Source: Paenibacillus sp. Soil787
GTDB taxonomy: Bacteria > Bacillota > Bacilli > Paenibacillales > NBRC-103111
DNA: 64,000 bases
Reading direction: 5' to 3'
NCBI RefSeq assembly: GCF_001429545.1
Contig: NZ_LMSP01000012.1
Location: forward strand, 514,555-578,554
In this document: positions 43,201 to 51,194 of the stretch, piece by piece
Numbering within the stretch: position 1 is the first letter of the stretch
Layout of the letters: the number at the start of each line of letters is the position of its first letter
Program-made: the position numbers and the translations under genes
Notes under the pieces: model-generated
Told to the model about the DNA's origin: nothing
Database searches by the model: none
What the model saw: the letters and a program-made list of their open reading frames with translations, nothing else

Positions 43201-43378
43201 GCACATCCTTCGGAGGTGCCACGTATGTAGTGCTAATAATGACGACCGGAAAAGTAATATCAGGCATACTTTCTACCTTTAATGTGGTTGTAGAAAACGT
43301 TCCTCCTACGACCAACAGCAGCATGACGATGAAAACCGCTGCCACATTTTTCATTGAAAACTCGGTTAACTTGGACAT
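40268..43378 (-). CDS. RND family efflux pump, HAE1/SwrC(YerP)-like
   Basis: 1036 aa, full length, two repeats of six membrane segments and two large extracytoplasmic loops. N-terminal 'FSMKNVAAVFIVMLLLVVGG' and 'PDITFPVVIISTTYVAPPKD' are typical; 'GGMAIAVGRVVDDSIVVIEN' in TM4 contains the proton-relay Asp pair. Proton-driven export of amphipathic compounds is expected; B. subtilis SwrC exports surfactin. GGGGAGAAG supports the ATG at 43378. First gene of transcription unit 2, behind a promoter with 11-bp-phased direct repeats. Confidence 0.9.
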   Translation of the reverse strand: MSKLTEFSMKNVAAVFIVMLLLVVGGTFSTTTLKVESMPDITFPVVIISTTYVAPPKDVLDEITKPLEKAVAGLDGLKTLSSGSQDNYSQIILQLDQDKKPEDVKKDVESLISNVKMPQGSEKPKVLTAGFSSEPVYYLAVYGEAGMNQTELDKAYNDTILPGFNGLKGIDHVDSVGNQEAVLTIKLDAPAINNYGLTPADVSGLIKASLVSSPAGTVDFNGNTQMVRVKGEMDTIYNLDNLKITTKTGDTLLLKQIAKVEAISESKFIARLDDQPAIGVLLYKTKAANAVEFANSADKLMTDWGKTLPGVKFHKIFNSANDIKDSIHGMVQEGGLGAVLASLMILLFLRNIRMTIIVLVSIPLSILVTLLVMGPLGISLNIMTLGGMAIAVGRVVDDSIVVIENIYSQLQRAQERNESVIKLATKQVSSAITSSTITTVGVFGPIGFVSGVVGEVFRPFAITLVVALLSSLIVALTVIPMLAKLMVLRSKKLANHDDNHVGPMAEKYKKAIEWSLNNRIKTLLMAGVALILSIVITVPNLAVAFMPNSESVKQGVIEIKMPRETSIEMMNEKSKELEKDLKSHLDKAGKPAFKYIESLVGYNQSSDRYAYRAMMFFELTAETDATEGVKKYKEDMLKLMPPGSDANIQLFTGGPPTSTGTDFSYSLKGDDQLYLKQASQLVKDKMKEFPELNDIKDSLSDSKTEVEITVDQNKARLYGLSSAQILQAVNAWIAEEKLGDLKFNNVTYSTKVMLNPAYKNSVDKVGTFLVKTPTGQTIQLNEVARVKQIEAPNNISREDQEQIISVKAKINATDKGGVSKKITEELAKLELPSGVTREVKGVSDDINKSFKQMFMAIIASIFIVYMVMVIAFGNARAPLAILFSLPLAAIGGLLGLLITGESINVTSLIGFLMLIGIVVTNAIVLVDRVQQLREQNYSIRDSLIEAGITRLRPIIMTAGATIIALLPLGLGLSKGTIISKGLAVVVIGGLTTSTLLTLVIVPIMYEILFKKREGRLFKRKGKSNSIQSEQAGSALQ

Positions 43379-43507
43379 TCTCACTTCTCCCCTATCACCA
43401 GCTTTAATACCTACATCCTTCGTGCTCACTCAATTATCATACTTGGAATTTCTTAACAAAACATAAACTAGAGTTGAAAATTTTATGTTTTTACTCGGTC
43501 AGGATTT

Positions 43508-43536
43508 ATTATAGCTCTTCATTTTGATAAAAACAG
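43508..43536 (-). promoter_or_regulatory. Promoter of the RND unit, weak -35
   Basis: Minus strand: -10 TATAAT (43513-43508), 17-bp spacer, -35 CTGTTT (43536-43531). The poor -35 next to direct repeats fits an activator-dependent promoter. Confidence 0.55.
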
Positions 43537-43545
43537 GTGAATGAA

Positions 43546-43573
43546 GTCATATTTGAGTCATAAATTGGTCATA
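43546..43573 (-). promoter_or_regulatory. Three TATGAC direct repeats, 11-bp period
   Basis: GTCATA on the plus strand (TATGAC on the minus) at 43546, 43557 and 43568, each separated by 5 bp, ending 10 bp upstream of the -35. Hexamers at an 11-bp period are the normal binding pattern of OmpR/PhoP-type response regulators. An inverted TATGAC lies at 43590-43595. Confidence 0.6.
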
Positions 43574-43607
43574 TGAGCCGATAAATGGTTATGACTTCAT
43601 GTGACTT

Positions 43608-43643
43608 CAAGAAAAAAAGCGAAGGCTGAATGCCCCCGCTTAA
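43608..43643 (-). terminator. Terminator of transcription unit 1
   Basis: Minus strand AAGCG.GGGC-ATTCA-GCC.CGCTT followed by seven T. It separates the two units of the envelope cluster. Confidence 0.7.
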
Positions 43644-43650
43644 TAATGAA

Positions 43651-45804
43651 TTAGTCCGTTGTGATAAACCAATCAGCTTTCTGTGAAGCCAGCAGCTTTC
43701 TCTGACCTTGAAACTCGTCATAAATACTGAGTGTATACTTCTGTAAGAATTTAGTGTTATAAATGAGGCCCGGATCTGGATTTGTAATTTTGAAGTTCTC
43801 CCGCTTACCAAGACGCATCTTCGTATCTTCATCTGCCGTTGAATCCCCGTTGATAACGTCGAAATCTTTGAAATCAAACTTTTTCTCAAATCGTTTAATC
43901 CCACCGCCATCTTCAAAAACAAGCAGCAAGTTATGGCCTTCGGTATTAATCTCTGTTAGCTTTTCTTTCGTTAATTCGTAGTTAAATTTTATAGTAAATA
44001 CGTTATCCTCAATCGATGTGCCAATTTTATCAATCGTAATGGTGTAGGGGAATAATTCGACATTTTTAAGCGTTGTCGCTACATTCGTCTTCTCATCAGG
44101 CAGCCAGTAGGAAACAGGGTTCACATAGGAATCAGGGGTGGCTTTCTCACCTTCCGACAGCTTCCCTTCGGTCACTGCTTCTCCAAGAAGTAAGTTCAAA
44201 TTCGCTGTCGTGTAACCTTTTGGCACAGAAGCCCATACATTTAATAACGCTTTTCCTGTTGGACTAATCTTGTTCTTTACTTCAGCAACCGTTGCTGGGA
44301 AAACCGTTCCATCTGATGATCGGAAATTAGCGACAAACTTGGATACATTCGTGAAACGCTTCTCCAAATTGGTTGCTTCGATCATAGCGGAATACATGAT
44401 ATTCGTTTTATCCTCATAGGTGGATACACTTCGAACAGCATACTTCGCTTTACGCCCAATATCGTTGGAAGTATAGGACTGACCCATACCAATGAAAGGA
44501 ATGGCCTGAAGCTCCGCCTGTGTGGAGAACTCCAGCACATCCGTTGCTGCAGTACTGCTTGTACCAGTAGCCTCTCCTGTTGACGGTGTTTCTCCCTCAT
44601 TCTCTTGAAGAACTAATTTAATTTGAGAAAATTCATACGTATACGGCACTTTCCCTGCAATTTGCAAATTGACGCTCGCTCCTGCTCCCAATCCGATTAC
44701 TTTAGCCGTTTGAATGAGCTTGGCATCAATTTTCACAGCGCCATCCAGCAGGAAATACCCTGATAATTTTGGGATAGGAAGTGACTCCTCACCTTTATTG
44801 CTTAGTGTCAAATCGGCCGTCAATAGGTCTTGGTCTTCCCAAGGCAATCGGTGCAATCCATTAAGCTGAGTTGTATATACACCGGACTTACTAGTGAATG
44901 AATACTCCTTACCAACAGAGCCGCCTTCTTGCTGCGTAACGGCAGGCAGTCCAAAATTCGCAACGGAAACATTCAATTTCAAGTCAGGAATTGTTTCTGC
45001 TACCGCCAACTGCCACGAGTCCGGGGAAACGGCTACTGGAATGGATCCAGATAACTGAATTTCTTTGCTTTCCTTTGGATTGATCTTCAAATCTTTCAAT
45101 CCCTTAGCTTCCAATGGATACAGCAGACCTTCTTTTGTGCGAATCGAGAAGAGGTAGGAAGGAATCGTAACCGTTTGATTGCCAGCATTCTCTAAAGTCA
45201 GATATACGGTAGGAACGTGATATTTTTCATTCTTATTGCTGACAAACTTGTTAATTGCAGCTTTCACGGTGGTTCCATTTACAGAAATTTCAGCAGCACC
45301 ATCTGAAGGCGTTACATCTGTATAGGAATCCGGTACTGCGACTTCACCCAGGACACGCTCAAAGTTGGACTGGCTAAAATCCCATTTGATAAATTGGACA
45401 ACGAGATCTTGCAAGTTCGTGCTGGTGTTAACGGTCGCGTAGAACGTTAAATCAGTCGTTGAACCGGGAGCAACCCGGTTCTTATCCTTATCCGCAGGCA
45501 GCAAGCGTGCTGAAAATTGATTGCCGGATTTGCTTTTTAGCCTTACCCAGTAATCAATGAATTGCAGCTCACTGCTCCCTTCGTTGTGAATGGTAATGGT
45601 AAATGTTGCGAGCTTGCCGCTTTGATCAGGCAATACATGGATCTGTTTTAATTCAAAGTAACTGCTGCCTGTAATGGAAACCTTACCTAAAGTCGTAGTA
45701 ATAGCCGATGGACTGCTATCCGCCCAAACAGGTGTAACAGCTCCTAGTGCCAATGCAGCAGACAAAGCAATGGTTGCCAAGCGATAGCGTTTCTTGATGT
45801 ACAT
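43651..45804 (-). CDS. Secreted multi-domain beta-sandwich protein, cluster-associated (A)
   Basis: 717 aa with a signal peptide ('LSAALALGAVTPVWADSS'). About four beta-sandwich units follow, with recurring 'TIPSYLFSIRTKEGLLYPLE' / 'PIPKLSGYFLLDGAVKIDAK'-type strands and a Ser/Thr-rich linker near residue 405. The C-terminal domain begins 'VELFPYTITIDKIGTS', as in the paralogue at 37206. No enzyme motif. Last gene of unit 1, 54 bp after the solute-binding protein gene; AAGGAGG precedes the ATG. Likely an extracytoplasmic binding or scaffold component (inference). Confidence 0.75.
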   Translation of the reverse strand: MYIKKRYRLATIALSAALALGAVTPVWADSSPSAITTTLGKVSITGSSYFELKQIHVLPDQSGKLATFTITIHNEGSSELQFIDYWVRLKSKSGNQFSARLLPADKDKNRVAPGSTTDLTFYATVNTSTNLQDLVVQFIKWDFSQSNFERVLGEVAVPDSYTDVTPSDGAAEISVNGTTVKAAINKFVSNKNEKYHVPTVYLTLENAGNQTVTIPSYLFSIRTKEGLLYPLEAKGLKDLKINPKESKEIQLSGSIPVAVSPDSWQLAVAETIPDLKLNVSVANFGLPAVTQQEGGSVGKEYSFTSKSGVYTTQLNGLHRLPWEDQDLLTADLTLSNKGEESLPIPKLSGYFLLDGAVKIDAKLIQTAKVIGLGAGASVNLQIAGKVPYTYEFSQIKLVLQENEGETPSTGEATGTSSTAATDVLEFSTQAELQAIPFIGMGQSYTSNDIGRKAKYAVRSVSTYEDKTNIMYSAMIEATNLEKRFTNVSKFVANFRSSDGTVFPATVAEVKNKISPTGKALLNVWASVPKGYTTANLNLLLGEAVTEGKLSEGEKATPDSYVNPVSYWLPDEKTNVATTLKNVELFPYTITIDKIGTSIEDNVFTIKFNYELTKEKLTEINTEGHNLLLVFEDGGGIKRFEKKFDFKDFDVINGDSTADEDTKMRLGKRENFKITNPDPGLIYNTKFLQKYTLSIYDEFQGQRKLLASQKADWFITTD

Positions 45805-45857
45805 GATAATGAGCGACCTCCTTCATAATATCATTCTATTAGAAATTCCAGCCTGCC

Positions 45858-47336
45858 TTAGCCAGCAGGCACAGCCTGTTTTGTCATCGGGTTCATAGGC
45901 GTATTCGGATTTTCCTTCATTTGTTTGAGCATCGCATCGCCCTGGGTTTGCCATTGCTTGAGCGCTTCGCGAGCTGTCGTTTTCCCTTGAAGGACATTCA
46001 TAAACTGCGTATGACCAATTTCTTGTACCTGATAAATGTTAGGATTATTGCGATAAATTTTCGTGTTATTCTCCATTGGAGCTGGTGTCACATTGTAGAA
46101 AGCTTCCATATGGAAATCCAATCCATCTTTGGGCTTCAAATATTTGGAGCGTGCAACCAAGTTATAGGAGCTATGAGATTTCAATTTTGCCCAATCTTCG
46201 CCATTAATGAATTTTATGAATTTCCAAGCATCATCAGGGTTTTGTGCTTTGGCATTTATACCCATAATACCATTCATATAGATGGATCCGCCAACACCTT
46301 TTGCTTCCGGGTGGGAAGGGATTGTTACGACATCCCATTCGATGGGTGTATAGCCTTTAAAATTGGCTGCATTCTTGTTCGCATTCGTAAGCTGTTGAAT
46401 TTGACCATAATTAATAATCGCCATGGCCAATCGGCCAGACATGAAATCATCATACGCAAAAGGATTATTTTGATCATACTGTCGGTTCGTTTGCTTCTGA
46501 GGATCCATCAACTCTGGGAACACCTTCTCTTTTTGCATCTGAGCCATTTTGGTCCAAACTTTTTCCCATTGGTCCGTATCCACCGTCATTTTCTCGCCGG
46601 CATCATCGAACATTTTCAATTGCAGGGGAGCTGTATACATTTGCATACCATAGAACAAATCTCCGCCTTGTGATTGCGTATTAAATGAGAAACCATTAAT
46701 GCGGCTCTCCCCTTCCCCTTTAACAAGCCGTTTGGAAAGATCGAATGTCTCATCCCATGTCATCCCATCCTTTGGAAAATCGACACCCGCATCCGTGAAC
46801 ATTTTCTTATTATAAATGAGTGCCGAAGAGCTGAATGTGGGAGCAAGTGCGTAAAGCTTCCCGCCGCCTGCATTTTTCATGCCATCCATTACCGCTGGAA
46901 CGATCCCTGCGGTGTCAAATTTATCTTTCGTTATTCGTGGATCGAGCTGTGTAAGCATGTTGCTTTCAATCATATCCGGCAGCTGTTCGTAACCAAGCAT
47001 AACCACATCCGGCGGATTATCTCCCTGCATGACTTCCTTCAGCTTCTCCATGGGATCGGGCATTTTCTCTCCTGGTTGAATGTTGCCATAACGGAACTTA
47101 TCATCCATCGTTGGTATCATTTCAATCTTGATATTTGGATTGGCGAATTCAAATATTTCCGTGAATTGTTGTCTGAAATATTCGTCATCACCGCCGTACA
47201 TCATAGAAGTCGCGATTTTAAGCACGCGCTCCTGTTTATCATCGGTTTTTTCCCCTTTGGTACAAGCAACAGCTAGTGGAGCAACCATAGCCAGCGTTAG
47301 GGTTGTCGCAAACATTTTACGCGTAATCTTTTTCAT
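45858..47336 (-). CDS. Family 1 extracellular solute-binding lipoprotein
   Basis: 492 aa. Lipobox 'APLAVACTKGE'. SBP family 1 (UgpB/MalE-type) features: 'PNIKIEMIPTMDD', 'NPPDVVMLGYEQLPDMIESN', 'YALAPTFSSSALIYNKKMFT', 'GMTWDETFDLSKRL' and 'NPDDAWKFIKFINGEDWAKL'. Normally such proteins feed a MalF/MalG-type importer. Here the neighbours are MacB/FtsX-type exporter parts and there is no importer permease, so it may act as a sensor or an export-cargo handler. Its ATG overlaps the ATPase stop (ATGA), so translation is coupled. Confidence 0.86.
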   Translation of the reverse strand: MKKITRKMFATTLTLAMVAPLAVACTKGEKTDDKQERVLKIATSMMYGGDDEYFRQQFTEIFEFANPNIKIEMIPTMDDKFRYGNIQPGEKMPDPMEKLKEVMQGDNPPDVVMLGYEQLPDMIESNMLTQLDPRITKDKFDTAGIVPAVMDGMKNAGGGKLYALAPTFSSSALIYNKKMFTDAGVDFPKDGMTWDETFDLSKRLVKGEGESRINGFSFNTQSQGGDLFYGMQMYTAPLQLKMFDDAGEKMTVDTDQWEKVWTKMAQMQKEKVFPELMDPQKQTNRQYDQNNPFAYDDFMSGRLAMAIINYGQIQQLTNANKNAANFKGYTPIEWDVVTIPSHPEAKGVGGSIYMNGIMGINAKAQNPDDAWKFIKFINGEDWAKLKSHSSYNLVARSKYLKPKDGLDFHMEAFYNVTPAPMENNTKIYRNNPNIYQVQEIGHTQFMNVLQGKTTAREALKQWQTQGDAMLKQMKENPNTPMNPMTKQAVPAG

Positions 47337-48265
47337 TTTGATTTTCCTCCAACGGTTTGTGAATTTGATTCCATTCGTTCAATAACTTCACTGGTAGATA
47401 AATCTTTCGGTGCTTTAATCATAATTTTCTCGCCGTCAAACTCCATTGAAGCTTTACCGTCAATTTGCAGAGCGCTCAAGTAAGCCTTCGGAACCTGCAA
47501 TCGTCCCGCGCGGTCTAGCACCACATACTCTTCATGGTCTTCACCCGTGAGCCCTGCCGAAGTTCCATCAAGCATCGAAATCGAAGGATTGCGAGCAATA
47601 AACTCCGAACTTGTCATGCCATCTCGAATGGCAACGACCCGCCCTACTTTGCCTGCCATGGACATATCGTGAGTAACAATGACAATGGTCACTCCCAACT
47701 CTTTATTCAACCGCTGGAAAATAGAAAGAATCATATCCGCCGTCTTCGTATCCACCGACCCCGTCGGTTCATCAGCTAGCAGCAAACGCGGGCGGTTAGC
47801 AAGCGAAATCGCAATTGCTACGCGCTGCTGTTCACCACCGGACAGTTCTTGCAGCTTGTTATTCAAGCGGTGGTCAAGGCCCACCCACTCAAGCAGCTGT
47901 TTCGCATAGACAGGGTCATAGTTCCCGCTGAGCATCATTGGCATTTCCACATTCTCGAGCGCGGTGAGGTACGAGACTAGATTTCGCGCATTATTTTGCC
48001 AGATGAAGCCGACGGTATGCCGTTTGTAGTCAACTAACTGCTTGTCGGTAATCTTCAACAAATCCCAATCGCCGACTTTCACTTGACCTGCAGAAGGGCG
48101 ATCAAGCCCTCCTAATATGTTCAGCAATGTGGACTTGCCGCTTCCGCTATTCCCGATTATTGCCATAAGTTCACCGGCATCAATCTGTATATTTAGCCCT
48201 TGCAAAGCGACAACTTCAATCTCGTCTGTTTTATAAATTTTGACTAAGCCCTCGCAAGTAATCAC
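47333..48265 (-). CDS. ABC ATPase (MacB/LolD type) with C-terminal AbrB-like domain
   Basis: 310 aa. Residues 1-225 are a LolD/MacB ATPase: Walker A 'GNSGSGKSTLLNILGG', signature '[16 protein letters not shown]', Walker B 'LLLADEPTGSVD', His switch 'VIVTHDMSM'. The extra ~85 residues contain 'YVVLDRAGRLQVPKAYLSAL' and 'FDGEKIMIKAPKD', the pattern of an AbrB/SpoVT swapped-hairpin domain. In this position it may dimerise or bind DNA or protein rather than act as a classic transcription factor. Start is GTG one base after the permease stop, with AGGAGAAATAG upstream. Confidence 0.87.
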   Translation of the reverse strand: MITCEGLVKIYKTDEIEVVALQGLNIQIDAGELMAIIGNSGSGKSTLLNILGGLDRPSAGQVKVGDWDLLKITDKQLVDYKRHTVGFIWQNNARNLVSYLTALENVEMPMMLSGNYDPVYAKQLLEWVGLDHRLNNKLQELSGGEQQRVAIAISLANRPRLLLADEPTGSVDTKTADMILSIFQRLNKELGVTIVIVTHDMSMAGKVGRVVAIRDGMTSSEFIARNPSISMLDGTSAGLTGEDHEEYVVLDRAGRLQVPKAYLSALQIDGKASMEFDGEKIMIKAPKDLSTSEVIERMESNSQTVGGKSK

Positions 48266-48266
48266 C

Positions 48267-51194
48267 CTATTTCTCCTCTCCCAGCTTCACAGCCTGATGA
48301 ACGCGCAGCCTTCTAATGTGTAAAAACAGCAGCAAAGCCCCTGTTATCATCATGAAAGCAACCACAAAATATAGCTGATAGGTGTCTTTGGAATCGAAAA
48401 CAACTCGGAACGGCGGCACCTGCGTCTTCACATTCTGGGAAGTTTGGAGGAAAGGTAAGAAGAAATAACTCGTTAATTTACCAATTCCGATGCCTAACGC
48501 GATGGATAATCCAGCCGTAAAGATTTGCTCGAGGAGCAGCATGCCCGTCAATTGTTTGCGGGAAAGGCCCATGGCTCGAAGAACCCCAAACTGTACAACT
48601 CTGCTAGATAAATTGAAGAACCAATACAGCATATAGCCGATTAAGGAGACGATCACAGAAACGAGAAAGCCCAGGCTAAGAATACCAAAGACGCCGCCTC
48701 TTGCTGGAAGCTTCTTCTGAATAATGAGCTCGTTGCGAACATCCTTCACTGAAGCTAGTTCAATTCCCTTGGCCTGCAGAGCAGTAACAATTGGTGCAAC
48801 TTTAGCTTCCGGTTTCATTTTGAGCCATACTTCGTAAGGTGTAATAGGTGCCTGATCGTATATGTAATCCAAATTTGCTATGAAAAATGGCGCCTGATCC
48901 GGATATTGACTCGGCCAATACGGCAGGATGCCAACAATCACGAATTCCACGGGCTGCTGACCGATCGTAATCGAAAGCAGATCACCCGCTTTAAGCGCAT
49001 ATTTGCTTGCATAATTCGAGGGTATGATAATAGCTTGCTCATAGCTTCCTAGCAAATTCAGATATTGATTCGGATGAGCTGGGAATAAATCGGGCCGGAA
49101 CCAAGCTACTTTAGCAAAATCGGCATTATCGATCCCCATGATCATTCCCTGACCAGTTGATTTACCAGAAACAACAACGTTTCCTTTCATCTGCAAAACT
49201 CTGGCCGCAGACTGAACGCCCTCTAGATCACGGAACATTTGAAAGGGCGGTTCGACGTAACGAATCTTGGATGGTGTCTCCTCTCCAGGTTTCGGGCCGC
49301 CTTGGCCTTGGCCTCCCCCCGCACTGGAGCCACCGCTGCCACCGTTATTCCCTCCGGCACCAGATGTCCCGCCTCCCTGAGCTCCGCCGCCGCTTTTCCC
49401 TGCGTTCGGATCCTTCGGCAGATCGTCCGAGAAGCCTTCCCATACGGTTTGCAGCACAACATCTGTACCATATTGATACATGATCCGCTCCGTCGAGTTC
49501 AGATCAATCGTACGTGCAGCCGAAGAATTGTACACACCGAGGCCAAGCGTAAGAATGAGCAGCAGCATGAGCGGGTAGTAGGCTTTGGCGGAGCGGGAAA
49601 GCTGAACAAGCGTCAAGTATAGCGGCACGGGCAGGAATTTCCGCCCTAGCCAGCCGAACAATCGCAACAGCCATGGAAAGATGCGCAGAAAGAAAAGCCC
49701 AAGCGCGAAGATCGAAAGTGCTGGGACGAAAAACAGCAGCGGATGCACCTGTAATTGATCGGTCGTTAGCCCTGTTTGGACAGATAATACTTGGCGTTGA
49801 TCAAATAAGTAAAAGCCGTAGCCAACAAGTCCTAACAGGACAATGTCGATGAACCAACGCTGCCATAATGGCGAGCGGTCTGACCTTGCGAGCTGCTGCT
49901 TATAGTTGACGATCGAAGATCTTGCAAAAAGGACAGCTGGAATCACACTGGCAAGAATTGCAATCAGAACAGCGAGTCCGCCATAGAGCATTGCCTCATT
50001 TGTAAAGCCAACAGGAATCGATTTACGATCTACGAACGTTAGAAATCCACTGGAAGAGCCGATACTTTTGGCCATGAACCAGCCCATAAAGGGTCCAATC
50101 AGCAGTGCAATCGCCCCAAGTAATAAACTTTCCAGAAAGTATATGCCCACAATTTGCTTCGTGCTGCCTCCACGGCTTCGCAGGATGGCAATCACACCAC
50201 GCTGTCGATCAAGCGATTGTCTGGCATTCATCACAATGTAATAGAAAACCATCGCAATCATCGGAGCCGCTAATGTGAATAATAAAATCTGCATCTGCAA
50301 GCTTTGGGCTTTAAATTCAGTAAGAATTGGCTTAAACGAAACATCTACCTTTGTATCTTTGAGTTTTTGGAACAAGTTGATATCCAGACGCTCCAAACGG
50401 TTCTCAAGTGGCGTTAATTGACTGGTTTGGATATTCCGCAAATCGAATGCATAGTACCAATTGGCGAGTTGAAGCGGAATCTTCTTCTCCGTTAACAACG
50501 TCTTCATGAACACATCATCATGAATTATAAGTGCGTTTACTAGCCCTTCCAAGCCTTGAAACCAATAAGGACTCATTTCATTTTTGGGTTTGAAGGAACC
50601 AACGATCTTCACTTTTAACAACTGACTGCCGCCTGCACCCGAAACTGAATAACTGAATACGTCCCCTATATGCAGATCGTTTCGAAACAATGCTTCTTCT
50701 AAAACTACAGCTTCCAAAATGCCATTCTGCGCTTGCCCAGAAGCCATCTGCCCGAGTGACCATTCAACCTGATCGGTTAGTCCGCTTAACGTCGTTAATG
50801 TCATTTGTCGACGCTTACTAGGGTCTGCTTTTGTCCCATCTGCGGGAGTTAGCTGCGATCCTTTGATGGAATAGCTTCTTGCATAAGTCTGTAATGGAAA
50901 ACCAACATCTTTCGGAATTTCATCTTGTATATACACATTGACGTCTTTGAGCTCATCTAACCCTGCGCGCTCTGTCCCAACAGCTTGATAACGCATAAGC
51001 AGTGAGCCTGCAGGAAGTCCCTCGCTTTTTTCTTCTAACGATTTGGCGACAACTCGCTTGAGCGACCCATCGGCATACATCGGAATGCTCGTGGTGAAAG
51101 CAACAGCCATGACAAGACCAAGCAAGGTGCTGAGCGTTAGCCAGCGGGTATTCCACATTTTCCGAAATAAAAACCGCAGCATCGGCATGGACAT
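48267..51194 (-). CDS. Large FtsX/MacB-type ABC permease (975 aa)
   Basis: Double FtsX permease: an N-terminal helix, a ~270-residue extracytoplasmic domain, FtsX core 1 (~residues 300-430: 'MNARQSLDRQRGVIAILRSR'), further helices (~450-560), a second extracytoplasmic domain and FtsX core 2 at the C-terminus ('QFGVLRAMGLSRKQLTGMLL'). A Gly/Ser-rich low-complexity linker ('SGGGAQGGGTSGAGGNNGG') lies near residue 615. MacB-like proteins drive extracytoplasmic processes by mechanotransmission, not transmembrane transport. Its ATG shares one base with the stop of the upstream adaptor gene (TAATG). Confidence 0.86.
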   Translation of the reverse strand: MSMPMLRFLFRKMWNTRWLTLSTLLGLVMAVAFTTSIPMYADGSLKRVVAKSLEEKSEGLPAGSLLMRYQAVGTERAGLDELKDVNVYIQDEIPKDVGFPLQTYARSYSIKGSQLTPADGTKADPSKRRQMTLTTLSGLTDQVEWSLGQMASGQAQNGILEAVVLEEALFRNDLHIGDVFSYSVSGAGGSQLLKVKIVGSFKPKNEMSPYWFQGLEGLVNALIIHDDVFMKTLLTEKKIPLQLANWYYAFDLRNIQTSQLTPLENRLERLDINLFQKLKDTKVDVSFKPILTEFKAQSLQMQILLFTLAAPMIAMVFYYIVMNARQSLDRQRGVIAILRSRGGSTKQIVGIYFLESLLLGAIALLIGPFMGWFMAKSIGSSSGFLTFVDRKSIPVGFTNEAMLYGGLAVLIAILASVIPAVLFARSSIVNYKQQLARSDRSPLWQRWFIDIVLLGLVGYGFYLFDQRQVLSVQTGLTTDQLQVHPLLFFVPALSIFALGLFFLRIFPWLLRLFGWLGRKFLPVPLYLTLVQLSRSAKAYYPLMLLLILTLGLGVYNSSAARTIDLNSTERIMYQYGTDVVLQTVWEGFSDDLPKDPNAGKSGGGAQGGGTSGAGGNNGGSGGSSAGGGQGQGGPKPGEETPSKIRYVEPPFQMFRDLEGVQSAARVLQMKGNVVVSGKSTGQGMIMGIDNADFAKVAWFRPDLFPAHPNQYLNLLGSYEQAIIIPSNYASKYALKAGDLLSITIGQQPVEFVIVGILPYWPSQYPDQAPFFIANLDYIYDQAPITPYEVWLKMKPEAKVAPIVTALQAKGIELASVKDVRNELIIQKKLPARGGVFGILSLGFLVSVIVSLIGYMLYWFFNLSSRVVQFGVLRAMGLSRKQLTGMLLLEQIFTAGLSIALGIGIGKLTSYFFLPFLQTSQNVKTQVPPFRVVFDSKDTYQLYFVVAFMMITGALLLFLHIRRLRVHQAVKLGEEK

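Noticed and set aside
40326..43466. Several plus-strand frames of 80-115 codons inside the RND gene
   Set aside because: Mirror frames of membrane helices; composition follows from the antisense of hydrophobic codons.
45921..46673. 250-codon plus-strand frame within the solute-binding protein gene
   Set aside because: It is antisense to a clearly recognised SBP family 1 protein, with no ribosome binding site or domain of its own.
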